Origin: Reyranella sp. CPCC 100927
GTDB taxonomy: Bacteria > Pseudomonadota > Alphaproteobacteria > Reyranellales > Reyranellaceae
DNA: 64,000 nt
Reading direction: 5' to 3'
NCBI RefSeq assembly: GCF_007859315.1
Contig: NZ_VOHA01000004.1
Location: forward strand, 124,001 to 188,000
A model generated the notes under the pieces. That model was not told the DNA's origin. It ran no database searches and saw only the letters and a program-made list of their open reading frames with translations. Positions 8,389 to 16,148 of this stretch are shown piece after piece. The position numbers and the translations under genes were made by a program. The first letter of the stretch is position 1; each line of letters begins with the position of its first letter.

Positions 8389-9335
8389 GGTTGTTCCCTC
8401 AGCAGGCTGACGAAGATGTCTTCCAACGAACTCTCTTCGGTCCGCAGGTCCTTGAAGCCGATCCCGGCATCGGCCAGGTCCTCCAGCAGGGAGGTGATGC
8501 CGGTCCGCTCGCCGGCTGTGTCGTAGGTGTAGGTGAGCACGCTGCCGTCAGCCGACAGGTCCAACTGGTACGCCGCGAGTTCGGCGGGAACCCGCTCAAG
8601 CCGGCCTTGAAGCTGCAGGATCAACTGCTTACGGCCGAGCTTGCGCATGAGCACGGCCTTGTCCTCCACGACGGTCAGCTCGCCCTTGGTGATGACGCCG
8701 ACCCGGTCGGCCATTTCCTCGGCCTCGGCGATGTAGTGGGTGGTGAGAATGATGGTGACGCCCGTGGCGCGCAGCTCCCGCACGAGGTCCCACATGTCGC
8801 GCCGCAGTTCGACATCGACGCCGGCGGTCGGTTCGTCGAGGAACAGGATCTGCGGCTCGTGCGCCAGGGCCTTGGCGATCAACACCCGGCGCTTCATGCC
8901 GCCCGACAGCGTCATCAGCTTGCTGTCGCGCTTGTCCCACAGGGACAGATCCTTGAGCACCTTGTCGACGTAGTCCGGATTGGCCCGCTTGCCGAACAGG
9001 CCGCGGCTGAGATTGAGCGTGGCGCGGATGGATTCGAACGAATCGATCGTCAGTTCCTGCGGCACCAGACCGATCTTCGCGCGGGCGGCCCGCCAACCGG
9101 TGACGATGTCGTGGCCGTTCACCGTGACGCTGCCCGCCGTGGCGCGCACGATGCCGCAGATGATGCTGATCAAGGTCGTCTTGCCGGCGCCGTTGGGGCC
9201 CAATAGCGCGAAGATCTCGCCGCGGCGGATATCGAGGCTGACCCCTTTGAGGGCCTCGAAACCGGACGCGTAGGTCTTGCACAGATCGCGGACAGAAATG
9301 GCAGGCGATGCAGACGCTTCGCTGGTGGTGTTCAG
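8385..9335 (-). CDS. ABC transporter ATP-binding protein (YadG/DrrA-like), probable CTG start
   Basis: The frame carries GPNGAGKTT (Walker A), LSGGMKRR (signature), [12 protein letters not shown] (Walker B) and a switch His in [11 protein letters not shown]. The only ordinary start codon in frame is a TTG inside Walker A, which would delete the nucleotide site. Upstream, the frame stays open through a normal N-terminus ([20 protein letters not shown]) to a stop near 9390 without any ATG, GTG or TTG. A CTG at 9335 has GGAGA eight bases before it, giving 316 residues, the family length. I therefore propose CTG initiation; a base-calling error is the alternative. It pairs with the downstream permease in an ABC-2 exporter. 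Confidence 0.85.
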   Translation of the reverse strand: MNTTSEASASPAISVRDLCKTYASGFEALKGVSLDIRRGEIFALLGPNGAGKTTLISIICGIVRATAGSVTVNGHDIVTGWRAARAKIGLVPQELTIDSFESIRATLNLSRGLFGKRANPDYVDKVLKDLSLWDKRDSKLMTLSGGMKRRVLIAKALAHEPQILFLDEPTAGVDVELRRDMWDLVRELRATGVTIILTTHYIAEAEEMADRVGVITKGELTVVEDKAVLMRKLGRKQLILQLQGRLERVPAELAAYQLDLSADGSVLTYTYDTAGERTGITSLLEDLADAGIGFKDLRTEESSLEDIFVSLLREQP

Positions 9336-9575
9336 GGGATGTCTCCGGCCCGATGAAGGCGCCTGACAGGCGAGGGGGAGGCGAACCTAAATGATCAAGC
9401 CCACTTGAGGTCAAGGGAATGATTCGTATCTGAGAGATTGGATTAAATTTCTATGTGAAATAATTGAAAATATTGAAAGATTACTGGACTCCCTGTGTGT
9501 TGTATGATTAGGGTTGACGCTGGGTCCCAGGGCCGCCATCAAAGAAGGCCCGGGTTGGTGACTGCGGAGCTTCCG

Positions 9576-10493
9576 ATGCCGCGTTCCTCGTGGAAGGGCT
9601 ATCTCAGGCTGTCGCTCGTGTCCTGCGCCGTCGTTCTTTACAACGCGACGTCGACGTCCGAGCGGGTCTCGTTCAACACACTGCATCGCAAGACCGGTAA
9701 TCGGCTGAAGCAGCTGATGATCGATTCGGTCACCGAGGAGCCGGTCGATCCGGCCGATCGCGTCAAGGGCTACCAGGTCAGCAAAGGCCAGTACGTGATG
9801 GTCGAGGACGCCGACCTGGAGGCGCTCAAGATCGAGAGCACCAAGCTGATCGAGATCGAGACCTTCGTCCCGCAGTCGGAAATCGACCAGATCTACCTCG
9901 ACGGCGCCTATTACCTGGCGCCGGATGACCGCGTGGCGGAGGAGGCCTTCGCCGTCATCCGCGATGCCATGGCGCACAAGAAGGTGGTCGGCATCGGGCG
10001 CATCGTGCTGAACCGGCGCGAGCGCATGCTGATGCTGCAGCCGCGCGACAACGGCATCATGGCGACGACCCTGCGCTTCCCCTACGAGGTGCGGCAGGAC
10101 AAGGAATACTTCGCCGACATCACGGAGGTGAAGCTGCCGGCCGAGATGCTGGAGATCGCCGAAGTGATCATCGACCGCAAGTCGGGACACTTCGAGCCAG
10201 CCACGTTCACGGACCGCTACGAGGAAGCCGTCGTCAACCTGTTGAAGGCGAAGCAGGCGGGCCAGGTTTTCTCGGTGCCCGAGGCGCCTGAGCCGACCAA
10301 CGTCGTCAACATCATGGATGCGCTGAAGCGCAGCCTTGAGGCGGAGGGCGCCGATGCCAACGACGTCCGCCGGCCGCGGGCACCGAGCAAGAAGCCGGCC
10401 GCGGTTGAAAAGAAGCCCGCGGCAGCCGAGAAGAAGGTAGCCGCCGGCGCCGAGACGATCCGCAAGCCCAAGGCGCGCAAGGCAGCCCGCTGA
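9576..10493 (+). CDS. ku: Ku protein, DNA double-strand break end-binding
   Basis: 305 residues from the ATG at 9576 (GGAG six bases upstream). Bacterial Ku is a homodimeric ring that binds DNA ends and recruits LigD in non-homologous end joining. The SSWKGYLRLSLVSCAVVLYNA opening, FNTLHRKTGNRLKQ, the VKGYQVSKGQYVMVEDADLEAL block and the AKKVVGIGRIVL-like strand (here HKKVVGIGRIVL) are diagnostic. Residues about 264-305 form a Lys/Ala/Pro-rich tail, as in other Ku proteins where the tail aids DNA binding. The upstream intergenic DNA (9420-9480) is unusually AT-rich. The matching ligD is about 8.6 kb away, not adjacent; the next gene downstream is a BRCT-like/TPR protein 40 bases on. Confidence 0.97.
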   Translation: MPRSSWKGYLRLSLVSCAVVLYNATSTSERVSFNTLHRKTGNRLKQLMIDSVTEEPVDPADRVKGYQVSKGQYVMVEDADLEALKIESTKLIEIETFVPQSEIDQIYLDGAYYLAPDDRVAEEAFAVIRDAMAHKKVVGIGRIVLNRRERMLMLQPRDNGIMATTLRFPYEVRQDKEYFADITEVKLPAEMLEIAEVIIDRKSGHFEPATFTDRYEEAVVNLLKAKQAGQVFSVPEAPEPTNVVNIMDALKRSLEAEGADANDVRRPRAPSKKPAAVEKKPAAAEKKVAAGAETIRKPKARKAAR

Positions 10494-10533
10494 GGGCTGC
10501 GCGCCTGCACCCCTCTGGCGGGGAGTGACCCGC

Positions 10534-11661
10534 ATGGCACCAGGCGGCGATTCGGCCGAAGCCGGCCAGGCGCTGGCCAAACAGACCGTATTCCTGTTCG
10601 GGCGCGCGCAGGGCCTGACGCGGCGTCGACTCGACCAGCTGGTACGCCTGCGCGGCGGCAAGCTCAGCAGCAAGCCCAGCACGCGCGTCACGGTCATCGC
10701 CGTCGGTCATTCCGCCACATCCCATGTGCTGGCCGATGGGCGCGTGCGCCTGCCGGTGGGCCTGCCGGCATCGGCGATACTGATCAGCGAGAAGGAACTG
10801 CGCCGGCGGCTGGGACTCCTGGGGCCGCCGCCCGACGTCGACCGCAGCCTCGCCTCGGCGGAAATCGAGCGCCTGGCCGGGCTGACGCCGACGCTGGTGG
10901 CGTGTCTCGCCCTGTTCGACGTGCTCGAGCCGGTCGAGGCCCGCTTTGCCTACCGCGATGTGGTGGCCGCGCGCGAGGTCGGCCGCCTGCTGACACGCGG
11001 TATCGACCTGGGCCAGATCCTGGGCGCCTCGGTCACGTTGGGGCGCCGCGGCAGCCATCTTGCCGAAGCGCGGTTGACCGAGGGACCGTCCGGCGAACTG
11101 GTGCGGGAACTGGGCGGCCAGCTCGCCGAGCTCAGCGGCCAGCTCACCATGCGGCTGGAGCAGGACGTTCGCGGCATCGACGAACTGGTGGCGGCGGCCG
11201 AGCTGGCGGAAGAGGACAACGATCTGGCGACGGCCGAGAGCCTCTACACGACGGCCATGCGTGCCGACGCCGGCGATCCGGTCCTGCCGTTCAACCTCGG
11301 CAATGTTTTTGACGCGCAGGGGCGCGCTGCCGAGGCGAAGATCGCCTGGCAGATCGCGGTGGCCCGCGACCCGGCGTTTGCCGAGGCCTGGTACAATCTC
11401 GCCATGGCGGCCGAGGACGAGGCGCACGAGGATCTCGCCATCGCCGAGTATCGCCGCGCCGTGCAGGCGCAGCCCGAATTCGCCGATGCCCACTACAACC
11501 TGGCGCTGCTGCTGACCAAGCTCGATCGTTGCGAGGAGGCGCTGGCGGCATGGGAACGTTTCCTGGAACTGGCGCCGAAATCCGGCCAGGCCAGCACGGC
11601 CCGCCGCGCCGCCGCGCTGTGCCGCATGCGGATCAGGCAGAAACAGGCTCAGACTGGGTAA
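10534..11661 (+). CDS. BRCT-like / MerR-like / TPR protein downstream of ku
   Basis: 375 residues from the ATG at 10534 (GGGGAG upstream). Three regions are visible. Residues 15-60 look like a BRCT fold: a strand TVFLFGRA, helix LTRRRLDQLV, then RGGKLS and a strand VTVIAVG. Residues 117-165 resemble the MerR N-terminal helix pattern (LALFDVLEPVEARFAYRDVVAAREVGRLLTRG). Residues 218-345 hold about three TPR units ending with PEFADAHYNLALLLTKL. It follows ku by 40 bases on the same strand, so it is probably co-transcribed and may act in end joining as a scaffold or regulator. That role is inference; I know of no characterised homologue. Confidence 0.8.
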   Translation: MAPGGDSAEAGQALAKQTVFLFGRAQGLTRRRLDQLVRLRGGKLSSKPSTRVTVIAVGHSATSHVLADGRVRLPVGLPASAILISEKELRRRLGLLGPPPDVDRSLASAEIERLAGLTPTLVACLALFDVLEPVEARFAYRDVVAAREVGRLLTRGIDLGQILGASVTLGRRGSHLAEARLTEGPSGELVRELGGQLAELSGQLTMRLEQDVRGIDELVAAAELAEEDNDLATAESLYTTAMRADAGDPVLPFNLGNVFDAQGRAAEAKIAWQIAVARDPAFAEAWYNLAMAAEDEAHEDLAIAEYRRAVQAQPEFADAHYNLALLLTKLDRCEEALAAWERFLELAPKSGQASTARRAAALCRMRIRQKQAQTG

Positions 11662-11666
11662 AGGTT

Positions 11667-11779
11667 GATATATTTAAGCATATTTTTAATGAGGGAATAT
11701 ATTCTTTTCTATATCAGTCAGATTGACGCTGATGTATGATTCGATATATTAGATCATCGTCGATATACTTATGCATATC
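11667..11779. promoter_or_regulatory. Repeated boxes upstream of the hipBA-like genes (candidate HipB operators)
   Basis: Two 18-base boxes match at 15 positions: GATATATTTAAGCATATT (11667-11684) and GATATACTTATGCATATC (11762-11779). A second direct repeat, TCGATATA, occurs at 11741-11748 and 11760-11767, 19 bases apart, so on the same helix face. The whole region is AT-rich in an otherwise GC-rich sequence and ends two bases before the antitoxin start codon. HipB antitoxins repress their own operon through repeated upstream sites, which makes these good candidates. Confidence 0.55.
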
Positions 11780-11780
11780 A

Positions 11781-12092
11781 ATGACCTACCTGACCCAAGC
11801 GTTCGCGAAGACCCTGAAGGATGCCAGAGTTCGCAAGGGGCTCACGCAACGCACGTTGAGTTTGAAAGCTGGCCTGCCTCAGAGCCACATCTCCCGCATT
11901 GAAGCCGGGAAGGTCGATCTGCAGCTCTCCAGCCTGGTTGCGCTGACGCGCCTGCTCGATCTGGAATTGATGCTTGTGCCGCGACAGGCGGTGCCGGCGG
12001 TTCGATCCATCGTGGGAGACGGCGGCCCATCGCCCCCCGCAAACGTCACGCGGCCTGCCTATCGTTTGGATGACGACGATGGCCACGCCTGA
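11781..12092 (+). CDS. hipB: HipB-like XRE antitoxin/regulator
   Basis: 103 residues from the ATG at 11781; an in-frame ATG 45 bases upstream lies inside the repeated boxes and is unlikely. An XRE helix-turn-helix occupies about 10-65 (LKDARVRKGLTQRTLSLKAG, then PQSHISRIEAGKVDLQLSSL). The C-terminal 30 residues are Pro/Asp-rich and probably disordered, as in HipB proteins whose tails contact the toxin. The gene overlaps the hipA-like gene by 23 bases, a classic coupled toxin-antitoxin arrangement. It would neutralise HipA and repress the operon. Confidence 0.85.
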   Translation: MTYLTQAFAKTLKDARVRKGLTQRTLSLKAGLPQSHISRIEAGKVDLQLSSLVALTRLLDLELMLVPRQAVPAVRSIVGDGGPSPPANVTRPAYRLDDDDGHA

Positions 12093-13302
12093 TGTCACCG
12101 TCCTGGAAGTTCTGCTCCATGGCGAAGTCATCGGCACGCTCACGTCGTTGCCGGGCGACCGATCAATCTTTGCTTTCAGCGAAGAGTACATCGCTGATCA
12201 GTCGCGGCCGCTCCTCAGCCTCTCATTCAAGGATGATCTTGGTGGCCTGATCACGAACGTCAGGCCGACGCGGACCCGTGTCGCGCCCTTCTTCGCCAAC
12301 CTCCTGCCGGAAGGCGCCATGCGCCAATACCTGGCCGACAAAGCTGGTGTGGATCCGGCGCGCGAGTTCTTCCTGATCTGGGTTCTGGGGCAGGATCTTC
12401 CCGGGGCCGTCAGGATCCGTCAGTCCGACGGCCGGGCGCTTCCGCCCGCTTCTGCTGGTGACAGCAGGGATCGCCGAGGGGCCGTGCTGCGATTTTCACT
12501 GGCCGGCGTGCAGCTCAAGTTCTCAGCATTTCTTGAAGCCAGAGGAGGGCTCACGATTTCGGCAGAAGGTGTCGGCGGATCGTGGGTCGTGAAACTGCCC
12601 TCGGCCTCGTTCGAGGGCGTGCCTGAGAATGAATTCTCGATGATGAGCCTGGCCAAGGCTGCCGGCATGGACGTGCCCGAAGTGCGTCTCGTTGCTCTCG
12701 ATGCGATCGCGAATCTGCCGGATGGCATCGGTCGACTGAAGGGACGGGCCTTTGCCGTACGGCGCTTCGATCGCGCCGCCGACGGAACAGCGATCCACAT
12801 GGAAGATTTCGCTCAGATCTTCGGCGTCTACCCGGACGACAAATACCGGAAAGCCAGCTACCGGAACCTGGCATCGGTCATCTGGGCGGAGATAGGGGAG
12901 GTCGGTATCACGGAGTTCGTCCATCGCCTCGTCTTCAGCGGACTCATCGGCAATGCCGACATGCATCTCAAGAACTGGTCGTTGGTCTATCCCGATGGCC
13001 GAAACGCACGGTTGGCGCCGGCCTACGATTTCGTCTCGACCATTGCCTATCTCGACGACCCGGCCATGGCGCTGAATGTCGTGCGCACCAAACGTCGTGA
13101 CGAACTGACGTGGGATGAACTCAGCTATCTTGCCGCCAGAGCCCAGCTTCCTGAGCGGCTCGTTCTCGCTACTGCCCGCGAGGCGGTTCGGCGATTCCGC
13201 GAAGCGTGGGCATCGGAAAGAAAGCATCTGCCAATCGACGCGGCTGTTGCCCGTGCAATCGAGCGCAACATCGCGACTATACCGATCGCGGGTGGCGGCT
13301 AA
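12070..13302 (+). CDS. hipA: HipA-like serine/threonine kinase toxin
   Basis: 410 residues from the ATG at 12070; an ATG three codons later is equally possible. HipA kinases phosphorylate glutamyl-tRNA synthetase or other targets and cause growth arrest. Seen here: the HipA N-terminal domain (about 10-115), the P-loop-like segment RFSLAGVQLKFSA (141-153), a Lys in WVVKLP (Lys175) fitting ATP binding, catalytic IGNADMHLKNWSL with Asp297, and the AYDF metal site with Asp320. All catalytic positions are intact, so the kinase is probably active. It overlaps the antitoxin gene. Its TAA stop codon coincides with the left end of palindromic element B. Confidence 0.9.
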   Translation: MTTMATPDVTVLEVLLHGEVIGTLTSLPGDRSIFAFSEEYIADQSRPLLSLSFKDDLGGLITNVRPTRTRVAPFFANLLPEGAMRQYLADKAGVDPAREFFLIWVLGQDLPGAVRIRQSDGRALPPASAGDSRDRRGAVLRFSLAGVQLKFSAFLEARGGLTISAEGVGGSWVVKLPSASFEGVPENEFSMMSLAKAAGMDVPEVRLVALDAIANLPDGIGRLKGRAFAVRRFDRAADGTAIHMEDFAQIFGVYPDDKYRKASYRNLASVIWAEIGEVGITEFVHRLVFSGLIGNADMHLKNWSLVYPDGRNARLAPAYDFVSTIAYLDDPAMALNVVRTKRRDELTWDELSYLAARAQLPERLVLATAREAVRRFREAWASERKHLPIDAAVARAIERNIATIPIAGGG

Positions 13303-13454
13303 TACCGGCTGTCGCTGGAATGTGAGTCGCGACTGTCATCCCGAGCGCAGCGAGGGATCTTTCGATGCAGGCGCACCCGTGCGTCACTTTCAGAAGATCC
13401 CTCGCTGCGCTCGGGATGACAGCTGTATCAGGGACGCGTGATTCCGAGTACTAG
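13300..13454. repeat. Dispersed palindromic element, copy B (full length, loop inverted relative to A)
   Basis: Perfect 27-bp inverted arms at 13335-13361 and 13394-13420 are identical to those of copy A. The 32-base loop (13362-13393) matches the reverse complement of the copy A loop at 30 of 32 positions, while the left (TAATACCGGCTGTCGCT) and right (GCTGTATCAGGGACGCGTGA) flanks are in the same orientation as in A. The left end overlaps the hipA stop codon; the right end reads GTACTAG. Confidence 0.88.
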
Positions 13455-13502
13455 TCTAGTCTAATGAGAGAGCGCAGGCGTTTCGCCCGCTCCAGGGGTA
13501 CG

Positions 13503-14171
13503 TCATTCCGGGCGTGAACCACGCGTGCGGTCGTCGGTTGGCACGTTGCGCAGCCGCTCCATGGTGAGGATGTGGCGGCGGAGCAGGGTGGCGGCCTGCT
13601 CCAGGTCCCGGCGCTTCAAGGCATCCAGGATCAGGCGATGGTCCTGATTGGAGCGCGGTCGCCAGCCGGTCGGGTACGCCGTGACGAACAGATAGCGTGA
13701 ACTCGCAACCTGCAGCTCGTCGATGCTGGCCAGCAGGCGCGGCATGCCGCAGGGTTCGACGACAGCGCGATGGAACGCGCGGTTCGCCGTCTCCCAGGCA
13801 AAAACGTCTTCCGCTGCGTCGCCGCTCGTCAGCATGGCCTCGATGCGCTCGAAGGAGCGCGTCGTGAAGTTCGGCGCGGCGTGGCGCAGGGCCAGCACCT
13901 CGAGCGCGGCCCGCATCTCGGCGATCTCGCGCACGGCGGCGGGATCAAGCGGTGTCACGCGAACACCGCGCCGCGGCTCGCTGATGACCAGGCCGCGGGC
14001 TTCAAGACGCCGGAAGGCTTCGCGCACCGGCACGTGGCTCGAGGTGAACTCCAACGCCACGCTTTCCTGGCGCAGCCGGGCGCCGGGCGCGATCTCACCC
14101 TTGATGATCCGCTCGCCCAGTGCACGGGCAATGTGGTCGGCGACGGTATCGCCCTCTGTCTTCTGCAGCAT
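13503..14171 (-). CDS. bioR: GntR/FadR-type repressor of biotin genes, BioR-like
   Basis: 222 residues. A GntR winged HTH spans about 8-70 (GERIIKGEIAPGARLRQESVA, VREAFRRLEARGLV, PRRGVRV) and an FCD effector domain follows (about 80-205; WETANRAFHRAVVEPCGMPRLL carries Asp/His-type positions). It is divergent from bioY-bioB. The intergenic region carries TTATCTACAA-type palindromes close to the published BioR consensus TTATCTATAA, and one lies beside this gene's own start, so autoregulation is likely. BioR represses biotin synthesis and uptake in Alphaproteobacteria. The identification rests on domain plus context plus operator. Confidence 0.82.
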   Translation of the reverse strand: MLQKTEGDTVADHIARALGERIIKGEIAPGARLRQESVALEFTSSHVPVREAFRRLEARGLVISEPRRGVRVTPLDPAAVREIAEMRAALEVLALRHAAPNFTTRSFERIEAMLTSGDAAEDVFAWETANRAFHRAVVEPCGMPRLLASIDELQVASSRYLFVTAYPTGWRPRSNQDHRLILDALKRRDLEQAATLLRRHILTMERLRNVPTDDRTRGSRPE

Positions 14172-14175
14172 TTGA

Positions 14176-14186
14176 TAGATAATCTA
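14176..14186. promoter_or_regulatory. Candidate BioR half-operator beside bioR
   Basis: TAGATAATCTA is an 11-base palindrome five bases upstream of the bioR start codon. It shares the TAGATAAT core with the larger operator before bioY, which fits autoregulation of bioR. Confidence 0.5.
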
Positions 14187-14243
14187 CTATTATTTCCATG
14201 AGGTTAGGGGAACAGGGTGATAGGGTTCGGATGCTGCGTCAAT

Positions 14244-14272
14244 TTGTAGATAATTAGTCAGATTATCTACAA
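14244..14272. promoter_or_regulatory. Candidate BioR operator upstream of bioY-bioB
   Basis: TTGTAGATAAT and ATTATCTACAA form a perfect 11-base inverted repeat with a 7-base spacer, ending 15 bases before the bioY ATG. Each arm contains TTATCTACAA, one base from the published BioR motif TTATCTATAA. Its position at the ribosome-binding region would block transcription of bioY and bioB. Confidence 0.7.
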
Positions 14273-14287
14273 TTTCAGGAGTAACCC

Positions 14288-14863
14288 ATGACCGAACCTG
14301 TTGCCGGTGCGGACAGTCGTCCGCGCCAAGCCCTCGCTGCGTCCCTGCGCCTGGGGCTGTTGCTGATCGCCGGCAGTGCCGCAATGACGCTCAGCGCCAA
14401 GGTCGAGATCCCGTTCTGGCCTGTGCCGATGACCTTGCAGGTGCTGGCCAGCCTGGCGCTCGCCGGCATTTTCGGCGGCCGGCTCGCGGGCATGATGATC
14501 GGCCTCTACCTGCTGGAAGGTGCGCTCGGTCTGCCGGTGTTTGCCAATGCACCCGCGCGCGGGATCGGCCTTGCCTACCTGGCCGGACCAACCGGCGGTT
14601 ATCTCGTCGGCTTCCTGGTTGCTGCTGTCGTCATCGGCAGCTGGGTCCATCGCGACCGCCTCGCCGTGGTGCCGACGGTGCTGAAGATGATGGTGGGCCT
14701 GGCCATCATCTACATCATGGGCGTGCTGTGGCTGGCGCAGTTCACCGGCTGGCAGACCGTGCTGTCGCTGGGCGTGCTGCCTTTCCTCGCCGGCGACGTC
14801 GTCAAGGCGCTCCTCGCGGCGGCGTTCACCATCGCTATCGCCCGTTGGCGGAGGGTTGGCTGA
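14288..14863 (+). CDS. bioY: BioY biotin transporter, S component
   Basis: 191 residues with six membrane segments. BioY is the substrate-binding membrane subunit of ECF-type biotin uptake; many alphaproteobacterial copies work alone or with BioMN, which are absent here. Diagnostic pieces: [22 protein letters not shown], the [23 protein letters not shown] loop, and [10 protein letters not shown]. Its stop codon overlaps the bioB start by one base (TGATG), so the pair is translationally coupled and couples uptake and synthesis under BioR control. Confidence 0.95.
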   Translation: MTEPVAGADSRPRQALAASLRLGLLLIAGSAAMTLSAKVEIPFWPVPMTLQVLASLALAGIFGGRLAGMMIGLYLLEGALGLPVFANAPARGIGLAYLAGPTGGYLVGFLVAAVVIGSWVHRDRLAVVPTVLKMMVGLAIIYIMGVLWLAQFTGWQTVLSLGVLPFLAGDVVKALLAAAFTIAIARWRRVG

Positions 14864-15867
14864 TGACCCGCACGCACGCCGCCGCCGGACCGGCTGACAT
14901 CCGGCACGACTGGACACGCGCCGAAGCCGAAGCGCTCTATGCGCTGCCGTTCCCGGATCTCGTCTTCCGAGCACAGGACGTTCACCGGCGCCACTTCGAT
15001 CCAACGCTGGTCGAAACGGCCAGTTTGTTGAGCATCAAGACCGGTGGCTGTCCGGAGGACTGCGGCTACTGCTCGCAGAGTGCGCACTTCAAGACCGGCG
15101 TCGAGGCGACCCCGTTGATGGACCAGACCGCCGTGGTGGCGGTGGCCAAACAGGCCAAGGCGTTGGGCGCGACGCGCTTCTGCATGGGTGCCGCGTGGCG
15201 CAATCCCAAGCCCCGCCATCTCGATCGCGTCTGCGCCATGATCGGTGCGGTGAAGGACCTGGGACTGGAAACCTGTGCGACGCTGGGCATGCTGACGGCG
15301 GTGCAGGCGCAGCAGCTGCACGCCGCCGGCCTCGACTTCTACAGCCACAACGTCGACACCTCGCCCGAATACTACGGCGAGATCATCTCGACGCGCACGC
15401 TGCAGGACCGGCTCGAGACGCTCGATCACGTCCGGGACGCCGGCATCAAGGTCTGCTGCGGCGGCATCGTGGGCATGGGCGAGCGGGTCGAGGATCGCAT
15501 CGGCATGCTGCTGCTGCTGGCCCGCATGGAACCACATCCCGAGAGCGTGCCGATCAACATCTGGAACGAGGTTGCCGGAACGCCGGTGCAACAGCGGGCC
15601 GAACGGCCGCACCCGATCGCCTTCGTGCGGCTGGTGGCGTTGGCGCGGATCATGATGCCGGCCAGCGTCGTGCGCCTGGCGGCGGGCCGCCAGTACATGA
15701 GCGACGAGTTCCAGGCGTTGTGCCTGCTGGCCGGCGCCAGCTCGATCTTCGTCGGTACCACGCTGCTGACGACCCGCAACCCGCAGCGCGACCGCGATGC
15801 CGAGCTGCTCGACCGGCTCGGCATGCGGACGGCGCCGGTCCCGCTCGAGTCAAGTGCCGCATCGTAG
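14863..15867 (+). CDS. bioB: Biotin synthase
   Basis: 334 residues from the ATG at 14863 (GGAGGG upstream). This radical-SAM enzyme inserts sulfur into dethiobiotin to make biotin. The cluster motif CPEDCGYC places Cys63, Cys67 and Cys70 for the 4Fe-4S centre; [20 protein letters not shown] and [14 protein letters not shown]-like segments follow (here the Ile-Asn-Ile-Trp-Asn stretch). A conserved Arg in RLAAGRQYM fits the 2Fe-2S ligand region. Other biotin genes (bioF, bioD, bioA) are not in the window, so dethiobiotin must be made from genes elsewhere or imported. Confidence 0.97.
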   Translation: MTRTHAAAGPADIRHDWTRAEAEALYALPFPDLVFRAQDVHRRHFDPTLVETASLLSIKTGGCPEDCGYCSQSAHFKTGVEATPLMDQTAVVAVAKQAKALGATRFCMGAAWRNPKPRHLDRVCAMIGAVKDLGLETCATLGMLTAVQAQQLHAAGLDFYSHNVDTSPEYYGEIISTRTLQDRLETLDHVRDAGIKVCCGGIVGMGERVEDRIGMLLLLARMEPHPESVPINIWNEVAGTPVQQRAERPHPIAFVRLVALARIMMPASVVRLAAGRQYMSDEFQALCLLAGASSIFVGTTLLTTRNPQRDRDAELLDRLGMRTAPVPLESSAAS

Positions 15868-15891
15868 CTGACAGGAAAGACTCACCACGGA

Positions 15892-15967
15892 GGCACAGAG
15901 ATCACCGAGGAACACAGAGAACGATGAGCACATTCGCGAGTCGCGCTCTCTTCGTGCCCTCTGTGCC
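15892..15967. repeat. Imperfect inverted repeat, GGCACAGAG family
   Basis: GGCACAGAG (15892-15900) and CTCTGTGCC (15959-15967) are exact inverted arms around 58 bases with no supported gene. The motif context (ACCACGGAGGCACAGAG) resembles non-coding repeats scattered in many bacterial genomes. Confidence 0.5.
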
Positions 15968-15991
15968 TGAAAGGAAAACGGTGCGTCTTTG

Positions 15992-16112
15992 CTGGGAGTG
16001 CGCCACTCCAGTGGCGCACTGGCCCAAAGGGCCAGACCATGACTTGGCGCTGCGCGCAAAGGCGAAAGCTACGCTTTCGCCGGAGATGCGGGCGAGACGC
16101 CCGCGCTCCCAG
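15992..16112. repeat. Multi-hairpin cloverleaf-like non-coding element
   Basis: Outer arms CTGGGAG (15992-15998) and CTCCCAG (16106-16112) enclose four hairpins in a row: GTGCGCCACT/AGTGGCGCAC (15998-16019), TGGCCC/GGGCCA (16020-16034), GGCGAAAGC/GCTTTCGCC (16061-16081) and GCGGGCG/CGCCCGC (16088-16104). All four stems are perfect. It lies between bioB and the next gene, and no coding frame is supported. It is probably a mobile palindromic repeat rather than an RNA gene, although an RNA fold would be very stable. Confidence 0.65.
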
Positions 16113-16148
16113 GAATGATCGTCCTGGCTCCGAGACTGTTGTTTCTTG

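Noticed and set aside
9411-10697. A 428-codon open frame antisense to ku
   Set aside because: Low-complexity Arg/Leu-rich translation with no family match; the Ku gene on the plus strand is certain.
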